Origin: Candidatus Phyllobacterium onerii
GTDB lineage: Bacteria > Pseudomonadota > Alphaproteobacteria > Rhizobiales > Rhizobiaceae
Direction: 5' to 3'
Assembly: GCF_028331445.1 (NCBI RefSeq)
Contig: NZ_JAQMHX010000013.1
Location: 1-64,000, forward strand
DNA length: 64,000 nt
Under the pieces are notes generated by a model. That model saw only the letters and a program-made list of their open reading frames with translations, ran no database searches and was not told the DNA's origin. The position numbers and the translations under genes were made by a program. Shown here in pieces: positions 41,796 to 50,835 of this stretch (positions are counted from its first letter, which is position 1; every line of letters begins with the position of its first letter).

Positions 41796-43589
41796 ATGCG
41801 CCACAAATTGTTTTGGCTCTTGGTCCCCATTTCGGCGTTGTTCCTCTTTCTCAATTCTCTCGGGGCTTTTGCCCAACAAAATGCTTCAGTACACGGGGAG
41901 AGCGGAGAATGGCCGATGCCAGCGAGGGATTTCGCAAGTACGCGATTTAGTCCGCTCAACGAAATCAATAGCGACAATGTGGATAAATTGAAGGTTGCGT
42001 TCACCTTCTCTCTTGGGGTCAATCGCGGACAGGAATCGTCACCCATCGTAATAGAAGACACTCTATATGTGGTCACGCCCTATCCGAACATTCTCTATGC
42101 CCTCGATCTCAAAAAGCCGGGCGCGCCCCTCAAATGGAAGTATGAGCCGAAGACCGAAGCAGCGGCCCAGGGAGTGGCGTGCTGCGATACAGTAAACCGG
42201 GGGCCTGTCTATGGAGACGGGCGCATCTACTACAATACATTGGATGGCCACACTATCGCTGTCGATGCGCAAACGGGCCGCGAACTGTGGAACGTGCGGC
42301 TGGGTGACATCAATATCGGCGAGACCATGACAATGGCCCCGCTCTTCGTCAACGGCAGGGTGCTCGTCGGGAACTCCGGGGGTGAATTCGGCGTGCGAGG
42401 ATGGATACAGGCGCTGGAAGCAGGAAGCGGCAAAGTACTTTGGAAAGCTTGGAGCACCGGCCCCGACAAGGACGTTTTAATCGGCCCTGATTTTCACCCT
42501 TATTACGACATGGATAAAGGCAAGGATCTCGGCGTTACCAGTTGGCCGCCGGATGCCTGGAAGCAGGGTGGAGGGAATGTATGGGGATGGATCTCCTATG
42601 ATCCTGAGCTCAACCTGATCTTTCATGGGACGGGAAATCCCGGTCCCTGGAACGCCGACGCACGGCCGGGCGACAATAAATGGACCGCAGGTATATTTGC
42701 CCGTGACGCTAATACGGGAGAGGCTCGGTGGTTCTACCAGTGGAGCCCACATGACGTTTACGATCATGACGGAATAAACGAACAGATTTTGCTTGACCGG
42801 GACTGGCACGGTAAGCCGCGAAAGCTCCTCATCCGGCCAGAACGCAATGGTTATCTGTATGTAATGGACCGGCTGACCGGCGAAGTCTTGTCGGCAACTC
42901 CCTTTGCGCCGGTGAACAGTTCGACGGGTGTGGACCTGAAGACGGGCAGGTTGCAGATGAACCCGGACAAGCAACCTGAAACGGGCAAGGTTGTTCGCGA
43001 CATCTGTCCCGCTGCCCCAGGCGCCAAAGACTGGAACCCGTCAGCCTATTCCCCGCAAACCGGGTATTTGTATATCCCGCACAACAATGTTTGCATGGAC
43101 TTGGAAGGGGTTGAAGCCAACTACATCGCAGGTACGCCCTTTGTGGGTGCGAATGTTGCGATGAAGGCCGGGCCAGGCGATGGTCACCGCGGCGAATATT
43201 CTGCCTGGGATATCGATTCAGGAAAGGCGACTTGGACCATCAATGAGCGCTTCCCGGTATGGAGCGGCACGGTTGCGACCGCAGGCAACCTCGTTTTTTA
43301 CGGTAATATGGAAGGCTGGTTCAAGGCTTTGGATGCCAGGACCGGCAAGCTGTTATGGCAGTTTAAAACGGGATCCGGCGTCATCGGGCAGCCGACGACC
43401 TATCGAGGGCCGGATGGCCATCAATATGTCGCCATTCTTTCCGGCGTCGGCGGCTGGTCGGGAGCAATTGCAGTGCTCGGCCTTGACGGAAGGGACCGTA
43501 CCGCCGGGCTTGGATTTGTTGGCGCGATGCAGGATCTGCCTTCAGCCACAACCACAGGAGGCATGCTTTATGTTTTCCGTCTGCCTTAG
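41796..43589 (+). CDS. PQQ-dependent alcohol dehydrogenase, lanthanide-type signature
   Basis: A 597-residue periplasmic quinoprotein of the methanol/ethanol dehydrogenase family. Signal peptide residues 1-27 (end SLGAFAQ); eight-bladed propeller with docking motifs (DAxTGxxLW, WAGxI, GVIGQPTTY). Vicinal cysteines Cys129-Cys130 (GVACCD), metal ligand Glu197 (GGEFGV), Asn281 (GTGNPGPWN), catalytic Asp323. Asp325 two residues later (DHD) is the extra Asp found in lanthanide-dependent XoxF and ExaF, absent in calcium MxaF and ExaA. The ATG at 41796 follows AGGAGGAATGTTTC. First gene of an eight-gene operon; electrons should pass to the cytochrome and oxidase encoded downstream. Confidence 0.88.
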   Translation: MRHKLFWLLVPISALFLFLNSLGAFAQQNASVHGESGEWPMPARDFASTRFSPLNEINSDNVDKLKVAFTFSLGVNRGQESSPIVIEDTLYVVTPYPNILYALDLKKPGAPLKWKYEPKTEAAAQGVACCDTVNRGPVYGDGRIYYNTLDGHTIAVDAQTGRELWNVRLGDINIGETMTMAPLFVNGRVLVGNSGGEFGVRGWIQALEAGSGKVLWKAWSTGPDKDVLIGPDFHPYYDMDKGKDLGVTSWPPDAWKQGGGNVWGWISYDPELNLIFHGTGNPGPWNADARPGDNKWTAGIFARDANTGEARWFYQWSPHDVYDHDGINEQILLDRDWHGKPRKLLIRPERNGYLYVMDRLTGEVLSATPFAPVNSSTGVDLKTGRLQMNPDKQPETGKVVRDICPAAPGAKDWNPSAYSPQTGYLYIPHNNVCMDLEGVEANYIAGTPFVGANVAMKAGPGDGHRGEYSAWDIDSGKATWTINERFPVWSGTVATAGNLVFYGNMEGWFKALDARTGKLLWQFKTGSGVIGQPTTYRGPDGHQYVAILSGVGGWSGAIAVLGLDGRDRTAGLGFVGAMQDLPSATTTGGMLYVFRLP

Positions 43590-44391
43590 GTCCACCGTCC
43601 TGATCCTCGGGATGGCCGTTGGCTTCGCCAGCCACGCCGGGGCACGCGAACTGCGTGTGTGCGCAGACCCTAACAACCTGCCATTTTCAAATAAGGATGG
43701 CACAGGCTTCGAAAACAAAATTGCCGCAATTGTCGCCAGCGAACTTCATGCGACTATTGTCTACACATGGTGGGCACAAAGACGTGGTTTCCTTCGTGAA
43801 GCATTGCTTTCCGGCCGCTGCGATCTCGTGCCCGGAACCGTTGCCGGAAATGACATGCTGAGGACGACGCGGCCATATTATCGTTCAAGTTACGTCTTTT
43901 TGACGCGGCGCAGTGACGATATCCAAATCACATCCCTCGACGATCCGCTGCTTCGTACAAAAACAATCGGTGTGCAGCTTGTTGGTGATGACGGCAGCAA
44001 TACGCCGCCGGCACATGCACTTGCGCGGCGTGGCCTTGCTCAAAACCTGCGCGGGTATCCCGTTTATGGTAACTATGCAGGCAGCTCTCCAGGGCGTACC
44101 ATTGTCGCTGCCTTGGACGCCGGAGCAATCGATGTCGCCATCGTGTGGGGGCCGACAGCGGGCTATTTTGCGCTCCATGATGATGTAAGGCTCGATCTGC
44201 GGCCCGTCACCCCCAACGTCGATCTTCCCATGCTGCCTATGGTGTTTGACATAACCATGGGGGTGCGGCGCGATGATGTGAACTTGCGCGATGAGGTTAA
44301 CAATGCGCTGTCTAAACATCGCATGGCCATTGATGCAATCCTTACCGCGTATGGCGTCCCGCGTGCCGACTCCGCCGGAGGCCCCCCATGA
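43570..44391 (+). CDS. XoxJ/MoxJ-like periplasmic binding protein
   Basis: A 273-residue exported protein of the family-3 solute-binding type found with quinoprotein dehydrogenases (MxaJ/XoxJ). Signal peptide MFSVCLRSTVLILGMAVGFA, cleaved after SHAGA; mature start RELRVCADPNNLPFSNKDGT, hallmark of that group. XoxJ is thought to help activate or mature the dehydrogenase. AGGAGG precedes the ATG, which lies 20 bases inside the end of the dehydrogenase gene, indicating coupling. Supports the XoxF-like reading of the first gene. Confidence 0.83.
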   Translation: MFSVCLRSTVLILGMAVGFASHAGARELRVCADPNNLPFSNKDGTGFENKIAAIVASELHATIVYTWWAQRRGFLREALLSGRCDLVPGTVAGNDMLRTTRPYYRSSYVFLTRRSDDIQITSLDDPLLRTKTIGVQLVGDDGSNTPPAHALARRGLAQNLRGYPVYGNYAGSSPGRTIVAALDAGAIDVAIVWGPTAGYFALHDDVRLDLRPVTPNVDLPMLPMVFDITMGVRRDDVNLRDEVNNALSKHRMAIDAILTAYGVPRADSAGGPP

Positions 44392-44909
44392 AAAGCGTTT
44401 TTCTGCTTTGCCTTGTAGTTGTCCTCGCCGCCTGCCAGCGCGAAGAGCGTGACTTTACTAAGCGCAAGGAAAGTGAGCCGCCGGATACGGTCAGCGTTTC
44501 TCCGCTCCATCCGGGAAATCCACCCATCACAACGCTGGAAGAAAGTAAATACGAGCAGAGCGCATACGACGTGGCAGAGGGCAAACGGCTCTATCAGTGG
44601 TTCAATTGCACCGGCTGCCACTTCAATGGCGGCGGCGGCATTGGCCCGGCGTTGATGGATGACAAATGGATCTATGGTTCGTCCATCGAAAATATTGTGA
44701 AGACCATAAAGGAAGGCAGACCCAATGGCATGCCGTCTTTTGGCGGGTTAATTCCGGAAAAAGAAACCTGGCAACTTGCTGCCTATGTACGGGCGTTGGG
44801 CGGATTTGTTGCCAAGGACGTTGCGCCCTCGCGTAATGATGATCTCAGTGCCAGTCCCGCAGAAAACCGGCTTCCTTCTCCGAAACCATATAACGGAAAA
44901 GCCCCATGA
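44388..44909 (+). CDS. Lipoprotein c-type cytochrome
   Basis: A 173-residue membrane-anchored cytochrome c. Lipobox LAAC with lipidated Cys16; haem motif CTGCH at residues 74-78 in WFNCTGCHFNGGGGIGPALM, and Met115 (NGMPSF) as likely sixth ligand. Probable function: take electrons from the PQQ dehydrogenase and hand them to CuA or the haem of subunit II. It overlaps the neighbours by four bases on both sides (ATGA). Short Pro/Asp-rich linker between anchor and haem domain, tail rich in Pro and Asn. Confidence 0.87.
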   Translation: MKSVFLLCLVVVLAACQREERDFTKRKESEPPDTVSVSPLHPGNPPITTLEESKYEQSAYDVAEGKRLYQWFNCTGCHFNGGGGIGPALMDDKWIYGSSIENIVKTIKEGRPNGMPSFGGLIPEKETWQLAAYVRALGGFVAKDVAPSRNDDLSASPAENRLPSPKPYNGKAP

Positions 44910-45907
44910 AAAGGCTGACAGCAGGCCTGGTGGCCCTTCTCCTGTCGGGGTGCAGCAACTACGCCGTGCTGGACCCGCATGGAGAGAGCGCGGGCTCCAT
45001 TTCCGAGCTTTTGCTGCTCTTTTTTTGGGTCTGCAGCATCATATGGCTGATAGTCATGCTGGCTCTTGCCTACGCGATATTCCGCAAACGACCTGCTGTC
45101 AGCGGAGCAGACCTTTTGCTTGGAGCCGCTGAGCAAAACCGTCAGCTAACGGCAATCGTCAGCGTTTGCGTCGCCATCACCTTCTTAGTCCTGACGGGCC
45201 TGACCTTCTCGAGCTATATAGCGGGCAAGGCCGTCGCTGACATGGCGCAGCGCGGAACACTCACTATCCGCATTACCGGATACCAATGGTGGTGGGATGT
45301 GGAATATGAAGACACGCGGCCCGATCACATAATTTATACCGCCAACGAAATCCACGTCCCGGTCGGCGAAGCCGTAAAAGTCAAGCTCGAGTCGGGGGAT
45401 GTTATTCATAGCCTGTGGATTCCTAGTCTCTTTGGGAAACGCGATCTCATCCCCGGACAGCACAACGAGCTCACATTCATCGCTGAAAAGACCGGCATCT
45501 ATCGCGGTCAATGTGCAGAATTTTGTGGTTTGCAACATGCCTATATGGGACTGACCGTGGTTGCCGAACCCCGCGCCACCTTCGACGCATGGCGGTTGAG
45601 CCAACTAATGCCTGCCGCTGCCCCAAAACAGGACCTGCAGGTCGGTCTCAACGTTTTCCTCACCCGGGGATGTGCACTTTGTCATACGATACGCGGCACG
45701 AGCGCCGGTGGGCGTGTGGCACCAGACCTTACCCATATCGCCAGTCGCCACACCTTGGCGGCAGGGGCCTTGGATATGAAACCGGATCAACTTGCGCGTT
45801 GGATATCCGACCCTCAAGCAATCAAACCAGGATCCAAAATGCCGTGGATTGATCTCAATCCCGATGAGATGCGTGCAGTGACATCCTATGTCGGGAGCTT
45901 GAGATGA
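44906..45907 (+). CDS. ctaC: caa3-type cytochrome c oxidase subunit II with fused cytochrome c
   Basis: A 333-residue lipoprotein-like subunit II: lipobox LLLSGC (Cys16), two transmembrane helices (about 33-58 and 83-107), CuA domain with ligands His168, Cys203, Glu205, Cys207, His211 and Met214 (CAEFCGLQHAYM), and a C-terminal cytochrome c with CALCH at 256-260 and Met312. This architecture defines caa3 oxidases, which accept electrons directly through the fused haem. Coupled by four-base overlaps to the cytochrome and subunit I genes. Confidence 0.92.
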   Translation: MKRLTAGLVALLLSGCSNYAVLDPHGESAGSISELLLLFFWVCSIIWLIVMLALAYAIFRKRPAVSGADLLLGAAEQNRQLTAIVSVCVAITFLVLTGLTFSSYIAGKAVADMAQRGTLTIRITGYQWWWDVEYEDTRPDHIIYTANEIHVPVGEAVKVKLESGDVIHSLWIPSLFGKRDLIPGQHNELTFIAEKTGIYRGQCAEFCGLQHAYMGLTVVAEPRATFDAWRLSQLMPAAAPKQDLQVGLNVFLTRGCALCHTIRGTSAGGRVAPDLTHIASRHTLAAGALDMKPDQLARWISDPQAIKPGSKMPWIDLNPDEMRAVTSYVGSLR

Positions 45908-47823
45908 GCGTCCTGAAATCATCCCCAATCTACGATCTTCGCGACACGGGCCTCACGGATTCTGCGCTTGACCGGTTTTTGACGGAGACGTGGAAAACGC
46001 CTTCCGGGCTTTATGGTTGGCTCGCAACGGTCGATCATAAAATCATAGGCCGGCGATACATCATCACCGCTTTCTTTTTCTTCATTCTGGCTGGCCTTTC
46101 GGCGGCGGCCATGCGTCTGCAGCTTGCGGTACCGGACAATAAGCTGATAGGTCCGGATCTTTACAACCAGCTTTTCACTATGCACGGCACAACGATGATG
46201 TTTCTCTTCGCGGTGCCGATAATGGAAGCTTTTGCCGTTTATCTCGTACCTCTCATGATCGGCACGAGGAACATTGCTTTTCCGCGCCTCAATGCTTTCA
46301 GCTACTGGGTTTACCTCCTGGGTGGGCTTATGATCTGGATAGCATTTGCCTTGAATTCGGGGGCCGACGCTGGCTGGTTTTCTTATGTCCCGCTGGCTGG
46401 TCCTGAATATGGTATCGGCAAACGCAGCGACTTCTGGGCACAGATGATCACCTTTACGGAGGTGGCCGGCCTTGCTGTCGCTGTTGAAATTATCGCGACA
46501 GTTTTCAAACAGCGGGCTCCGGGCATGACGCTCGACCGTATACCGATATTTGTGTGGTCGATGCTCATCATGGCCTTTGTCGTATTGTTCGCGATGCCCG
46601 CAGTCATGATGGCCAGCACAATGCTGATTCTAGACAGGCTTGTCGGTACTCAGTTTTTCAATCCCGCCGAGGGCGGAGACGCCTTGTTGTGGCAACACCT
46701 CTTCTGGTTCTTCGGTCACCCCGAGGTCTATATAATCTTCATTCCCGCGACGGGATTTGTCTCCGCTATTCTACCCACCTTCGTCCGCAGACCGATGTTT
46801 GGCCACCTTGCCATTGTCATGTCATTGATCTCGATTGGAATCCTTTCGTTTGGACTTTGGGTTCATCACATGTTCGCCACGGGGCTGCCGCAGATGGGCG
46901 AAAGCTTTTTCACCGCCTCCTCAATGATGATAGCCATTCCGAGCGGTTTGCAAATTTTTTGCTGGATAGCAACCATCTGGGCCGGCCGGCCCATCTTTAA
47001 GACGCCATTTCTTTTCGTTCTTGGCTTTATCGTAACGTTTGTGATTGGCGGACTGACAGGGGTAATGGTTGCGTCCGTTCCGCTCGATTTGCAGGTCCAC
47101 GATACCTATTTCGTGGTCGCACATTTTCATTATGTTCTGGTGGGTGGTGCGGTCTTTCCTCTTTTGGGCGCGGTCCACTACTGGTACCCCAAGGTCACAG
47201 GTCGCATGATGAGTGAAACCATGGGCCGGTGGACTTTCGGGCTGGTGTTTATTGGTTTCAATGCCACGTTTTTCCCCATGCATTTGCTCGGTTTGCGAGG
47301 CATGCCCCGGCGTATCTATACTTATCCTGCGGCGAGTGAATGGGGGACGACCAATCTCTTGGTGAGCGCTGCGTCACTGCTCATCATCGCAGGACTGGTA
47401 ATTTTCTTCTTTAATATCGTCCTCAGCCTGTTCCGGGGTGAATCGGCAGGTTCAAATCCATGGAACGCGCCGACCTTGGAATGGGCGATGCAATCGCCGC
47501 CGCCGCCCTACAATTTCCTGAGAATTCCAGCTGTATCACACCGCGAGCCACTGTGGTTCGACGGGAGTGTGTTGAACGTTGTTTGCGGACTGCGCGTCGA
47601 TACGAGAGAGCTCCTGACCTCCACGGTCGCCGACGCTGTACCTGAACTGCGCGAGCCGTCCGTACGCAATTCGATCTGGCCCTTCTTGAGCGCCTTAGCG
47701 GTCGGTGCGGCGTTTCTTGCATCAATCTTCACGCCATGGGCGGTGGTTTGGGGCGGCGTACCGATCGCTATCGGTTTGATCGGTTGGTTCTGGCCAAAGG
47801 GCGATCCGGAGGATAAGGAATGA
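45904..47823 (+). CDS. ctaD: Cytochrome c oxidase subunit I (caa3-type)
   Basis: A 639-residue haem-copper oxidase subunit I. Conserved blocks: TMHGTTMMF (haem a ligand), WFFGHPEVYIIFIPATG (CuB His, cross-linked Tyr, and the Glu of the D-channel, type A1), LWVHHMFATG (CuB His pair) and DTYFVVAHFHYVL (haem ligands). Twelve core helices plus C-terminal extra helices account for the length. It reduces oxygen to water and pumps protons. Overlaps subunit II and III genes by four bases each. Confidence 0.95.
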   Translation: MSVLKSSPIYDLRDTGLTDSALDRFLTETWKTPSGLYGWLATVDHKIIGRRYIITAFFFFILAGLSAAAMRLQLAVPDNKLIGPDLYNQLFTMHGTTMMFLFAVPIMEAFAVYLVPLMIGTRNIAFPRLNAFSYWVYLLGGLMIWIAFALNSGADAGWFSYVPLAGPEYGIGKRSDFWAQMITFTEVAGLAVAVEIIATVFKQRAPGMTLDRIPIFVWSMLIMAFVVLFAMPAVMMASTMLILDRLVGTQFFNPAEGGDALLWQHLFWFFGHPEVYIIFIPATGFVSAILPTFVRRPMFGHLAIVMSLISIGILSFGLWVHHMFATGLPQMGESFFTASSMMIAIPSGLQIFCWIATIWAGRPIFKTPFLFVLGFIVTFVIGGLTGVMVASVPLDLQVHDTYFVVAHFHYVLVGGAVFPLLGAVHYWYPKVTGRMMSETMGRWTFGLVFIGFNATFFPMHLLGLRGMPRRIYTYPAASEWGTTNLLVSAASLLIIAGLVIFFFNIVLSLFRGESAGSNPWNAPTLEWAMQSPPPPYNFLRIPAVSHREPLWFDGSVLNVVCGLRVDTRELLTSTVADAVPELREPSVRNSIWPFLSALAVGAAFLASIFTPWAVVWGGVPIAIGLIGWFWPKGDPEDKE

Positions 47824-48428
47824 AACAGCGAACCATCGCCGATCTGAGCAACCTGCCTACCTACGGCTTCGGCGCACAAAGTCCGATGTGGTGGGGCACA
47901 CTGGCGTTTATATCGCTTGAGGCCACGGGCTTTGCCCTGGCGGTTGGCACGTACTTCTATCTTGAGTTTGTAGCAAGCGGGTGGCCCATAGCAGCACCGG
48001 CGCCGGACCTTGGCGCGGGCACGCTCGTGCTCATTCTACTGGTGGCCAGCGTTTTACCTAACCATTTGACGGATCGCTGGGCTAAAAATCAGGAACTGAG
48101 AAAAACTCGCTTGGGCTTGCTTCTCATGTCGATTTTTGGACTTTTGCCGCTAATAATCAGGATATGGGAATTTCGCGCGCTGCATGTGTCGTGGGATCAA
48201 AACGCCTATGGCTCAATCTTGTGGCTGCTGCTCGGCCTTCACACGTTCCACCTTCTCACCGATCTTGGCGACACGCTCGTCCTGACGGCACTTATGTTTA
48301 CCCGTCATGGTCGGTCAGGCCGGCGTTTCAGCGACGTATCCGACAATGCTTTCTATTGGGACTTCGTGGTAGCCTCGTGGGTAGTCCTCTATCTAGTGAT
48401 TTATATCTTCCCGCGGTGGTCGGCATGA
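47820..48428 (+). CDS. ctaE: Cytochrome c oxidase subunit III
   Basis: A 202-residue membrane protein with five or so helices: MWWGTLAFISLEATGFALAV, LVLILLVASVLPNHLTDRWA, LLLMSIFGLLPLIIRIWEFR, WLLLGLHTFHLLTDLGDTLV and the last FYWDFVVASWVVLYLVIYIF. The LGLHTFH and FYWDFV(x)SWVVLY blocks identify subunit III. It is slightly divergent from mitochondrial-type CoxC, as expected for caa3. Overlaps both neighbours by four bases, so it is part of the coupled series. Confidence 0.88.
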   Translation: MKQRTIADLSNLPTYGFGAQSPMWWGTLAFISLEATGFALAVGTYFYLEFVASGWPIAAPAPDLGAGTLVLILLVASVLPNHLTDRWAKNQELRKTRLGLLLMSIFGLLPLIIRIWEFRALHVSWDQNAYGSILWLLLGLHTFHLLTDLGDTLVLTALMFTRHGRSGRRFSDVSDNAFYWDFVVASWVVLYLVIYIFPRWSA

Positions 48429-48745
48429 GGAGGAGTATAGACCGCCTATATTTTGCGGGCTTGTTGACCGGTCCCATTGGTTGGGCGGCGACCTTGCAGA
48501 CAGCCTATTCGCTTGTGTCGGCGGAGTGTGCATCAGCCTCCATCCATGTCGTCCAGGTGACGCTCGTTGGCGCGGCTATCGCTTTGACGGGAGGCACCAT
48601 TTCCTGGACTGTACGTAGCCACCTTAAGGCAGCTGGCACAAGGCATTTTGTTGCCGGGCTATCGGCTGGCGCGGCGCTGCTTTTCGCGCTCGCAATTTTG
48701 TTGCAGATGGCCGCTGCATTCATCTTCAAGGGTTGTGAGGTATGA
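48425..48745 (+). CDS. Small membrane protein of the oxidase operon (subunit IV-like position)
   Basis: A 106-residue protein with three hydrophobic helices (LYFAGLLTGPIGWAATLQTA, VTLVGAAIALTGGTISW, FALAILLQMAAAFIF). Its position between subunit III and CtaG suggests an accessory or assembly subunit, but I see no recognised CoxD/subunit IV signature. Four-base overlaps to both neighbours. The start is ATG 48425 (overlap ATGA with subunit III). Confidence 0.7.
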   Translation: MRRSIDRLYFAGLLTGPIGWAATLQTAYSLVSAECASASIHVVQVTLVGAAIALTGGTISWTVRSHLKAAGTRHFVAGLSAGAALLFALAILLQMAAAFIFKGCEV

Positions 48746-49668
48746 ACGTTTTTTCTTTCGACAGCACAGGCCCCTATATCGATGCCAGCCGGTGCTATGG
48801 CGGGTTCGTGGTTTATGGATGGACGCTCGATGCACCTGTGACCATCCCCTTGCTGATCGTTGCCAGTCTGTATGCTGTCGGAGCAGGCCGCCTTTGGCAC
48901 CGCGCCGGCCTGTTTCATGGCGCTAGCGCTACGCACGCGGTTTGCTTCCTTATTGGCTGGCTCACCTTGGTCTTCGCTCTCATTTCTCCGCTCCATGCAG
49001 CATCTCGCCATGTATTCACGGCGCATATGATCGAGCATGAGGCCGTCATGGTGATCGCGGCGCCGTTTCTTGTTTTGTCACGCCCTCTAGGCACCTTCCT
49101 ATGGGCATTCCCAAAAAAAATCCGTCGCTATGTTGGCGCGGGAACGAAAGTTTCATGGTGGTCCGGCGCTTGGCGATTTGTCACGATGCCGCTCGTTGCA
49201 ACAATCCTGCACGCTTTCGCGATATGGCTTTGGCACGTTCCCATCCTGTTCGAAGCCGCGCTCAGCAATGAGATGTTGCATTGGCTCCAGCACGCGACTT
49301 TCCTTTTTTCGGCATTGATATTCTGGTGGGCGCTTTTGGCTGCACCAAATGCCCGCCGGAATTATGGTCAAGCCGCAGGTGATTTCTTCGCAACTGCGGG
49401 GCATACCAGCCTTCTCGGCATTCTGCTTTTTCTCTCCCCGCAAACTTGGTATTCATCCCAAACCGCGGGCGCCTGGGGTATGACCGCGATTGAAGACCAA
49501 CAATTGGCAGGCCTCCTCATGTGGGTGCCTTCAGGGCTGATCTACGCCGGTGCAGCGTTGGCCTGCCTGTCACTTTGGATTGCCGGGACGACGGATCCTG
49601 AGGCCCAATCCGTCCTCTTACGGGAGCGGTATACCGGCGGGTTGCAATCGGTAACGTCAAAAAACTAG
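48742..49668 (+). CDS. ctaG: CtaG-like caa3 oxidase assembly protein
   Basis: A 308-residue multi-pass membrane protein of the caa3_CtaG family. Blocks: HAASRHVFTAHMIEHEAVMV with the conserved His residues, WLWHVPILFEAAL, LHWLQHATFLFSALIFWWAL and FFATAGHTSLLGILLFLSP. Members are needed for assembly of caa3-type oxidases, probably copper insertion, and are unrelated to the Cox11-type CtaG. Last gene of the coupled operon. A decayed partial copy lies at 27098-27442. Confidence 0.88.
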   Translation: MNVFSFDSTGPYIDASRCYGGFVVYGWTLDAPVTIPLLIVASLYAVGAGRLWHRAGLFHGASATHAVCFLIGWLTLVFALISPLHAASRHVFTAHMIEHEAVMVIAAPFLVLSRPLGTFLWAFPKKIRRYVGAGTKVSWWSGAWRFVTMPLVATILHAFAIWLWHVPILFEAALSNEMLHWLQHATFLFSALIFWWALLAAPNARRNYGQAAGDFFATAGHTSLLGILLFLSPQTWYSSQTAGAWGMTAIEDQQLAGLLMWVPSGLIYAGAALACLSLWIAGTTDPEAQSVLLRERYTGGLQSVTSKN

Positions 49669-49686
49669 GCATTCATCTTAGGCTTT

Positions 49687-49712
49687 GGAACAAAAGTTTC
49701 CGGTTCGTGGTT
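49687..49712 (+). promoter_or_regulatory. Possible EcfG-type promoter with one-base longer spacer
   Basis: GGAAC at 49687-49691, 18-base spacer, GTT at 49710-49712, 57 bases before the ATG at 49770. Confidence 0.3.
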
Positions 49713-49769
49713 AGGAGGACGCGTCGGCCGCGAAGTCGGGTGTACATCGTTCAACCAAATGAGGAACAC

Positions 49770-50345
49770 ATGTTACCGAAATTACGAACTACCAACCAAC
49801 TATCGGGTAGCTTGGAGCAAACGATAAGGGGGCTGGGCTGGTTCAGTATTGCATTAGGGCTGTCGGAGGTTTTTCTGGGCCGGAAGATGTCTCGCGCACT
49901 CGGAATGGAAGACAAAACGGCGCTAACCCGGATGTATGGGCTTCGGGAAATCGCCGCGGGAGTCTTGTCGCTTTCCCCTTATCGAAAACAAGGCCTTTGG
50001 AGCCGCGTTGTCGGTGATGTCCTCGACATAGCCACTTTGCTTGGAGCATATTCTAGGAGGCACCCCAGGAGCTTGAACGTTTCACTGGGTCTTGTAGCTG
50101 TTGCCGGTGTTACCATACTTGACGTCTTGTGCGCCCAATCCTTGTCTAAACTGGATCAGGACCGCCTCCGCCTGGATGGTGCTTCATGTGCCGCAGCTAT
50201 AAAAAATCGTTTTGATGAGCTTCTCGGTACGGCAGATTTCATCGTCCTGTATGATGAGGCCAAGGCGGCAGGATGGGAGCATGAAGAAATCTGCCATGCT
50301 ATCGGCGCATTGATTATGGAGCGAAATAAACAAGAGCAACGGTAG
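49770..50345 (+). CDS. Membrane-associated protein resembling N-terminal part of cyclase/dehydrase-type proteins
   Basis: A 191-residue protein. The first half has RGLGWFSIALGLSEVFLGRK, LGMEDKTALTRMYGLREIAA and hydrophobic helices (RVVGDVLDIATLLGAY; VSLGLVAVAGVTILDVL), a pattern seen in membrane proteins linked to SRPBCC cyclase/dehydrase domains in rhizobia. The last 50 residues (ELLGTADFIVLYDEAKAAGW and on) are soluble and unlike that family. Function unknown. GAGGAACAC precedes ATG 49770. Confidence 0.6.
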   Translation: MLPKLRTTNQLSGSLEQTIRGLGWFSIALGLSEVFLGRKMSRALGMEDKTALTRMYGLREIAAGVLSLSPYRKQGLWSRVVGDVLDIATLLGAYSRRHPRSLNVSLGLVAVAGVTILDVLCAQSLSKLDQDRLRLDGASCAAAIKNRFDELLGTADFIVLYDEAKAAGWEHEEICHAIGALIMERNKQEQR

Positions 50346-50655
50346 CTGCTGTTTCGTCTGTTCCCGATGTGAATGGTTTGTCGGCTACTGGTGCCAGACG
50401 CAACGCGACCTTCCTATATAGGCGATCAACAAAGGCTTTGAAACAGCCGGCGCATTGCCGCAGTCAAGGCCTGAATGTTCCCGTGCCCGGGGCCTCGCTG
50501 GTGCGGGATATCCGGCTCCGTTCGAGGCGCAGGTTTCGTTCGAAGGTTAAAAGTGTAGGTCTAGCTCGGCGCGGCTAGAACAAGAAGGGCAAGACGTCTG
50601 CGTCAGACGCGACCGGGCAGGCTAGTATCACGACCCTCGACACCCGACCGGTTGC
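50346..50655. other. Intergenic stretch, no gene recognised
   Basis: Three hundred bases without a supported gene between the membrane-protein gene and the DUF2243 remnant. Confidence 0.3.
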
Positions 50656-50797
50656 TTAGAACAGGATTGCCGATCCTGCCATAAGCATTGCCGCTCCCCA
50701 AATGAGGAATCCAAAATCTCAGTAAATCCAAAGTCGGCGCGGAACGGTCTTGTTCACATGATGGAGCTGAAGCAGATCATGGTTAACGATACCCTGG
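50656..50797 (-). pseudogene. DUF2243 membrane protein remnant
   Basis: The minus strand reads VYQGIVNHDLLQLHHVNKTV, PRRLWIY, TGA, then DFGFLIWGAAMLMAGSAILF and TAA. DUF2243 proteins carry (E/D)GIVxHxLLxxHHVR and end LPWDxGFLxWGAxML. Only the C-terminal 45 codons survive, with a stop where Trp or Asp-adjacent residue belongs. DUF2243 genes often neighbour ctaG and oxidase genes, so this may be a leftover from a related cluster. Confidence 0.55.
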
Positions 50798-50835
50798 TAT
50801 ACGCACCGTCAACGAAGTTACGGCGAAGTTTTGAA

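Noticed and set aside
43180-43569. Upstream extension of the XoxJ-like gene
   Set aside because: This part lies antiphase inside the PQQ dehydrogenase gene; the ATG at 43570 has AGGAGG and starts a proper signal peptide.
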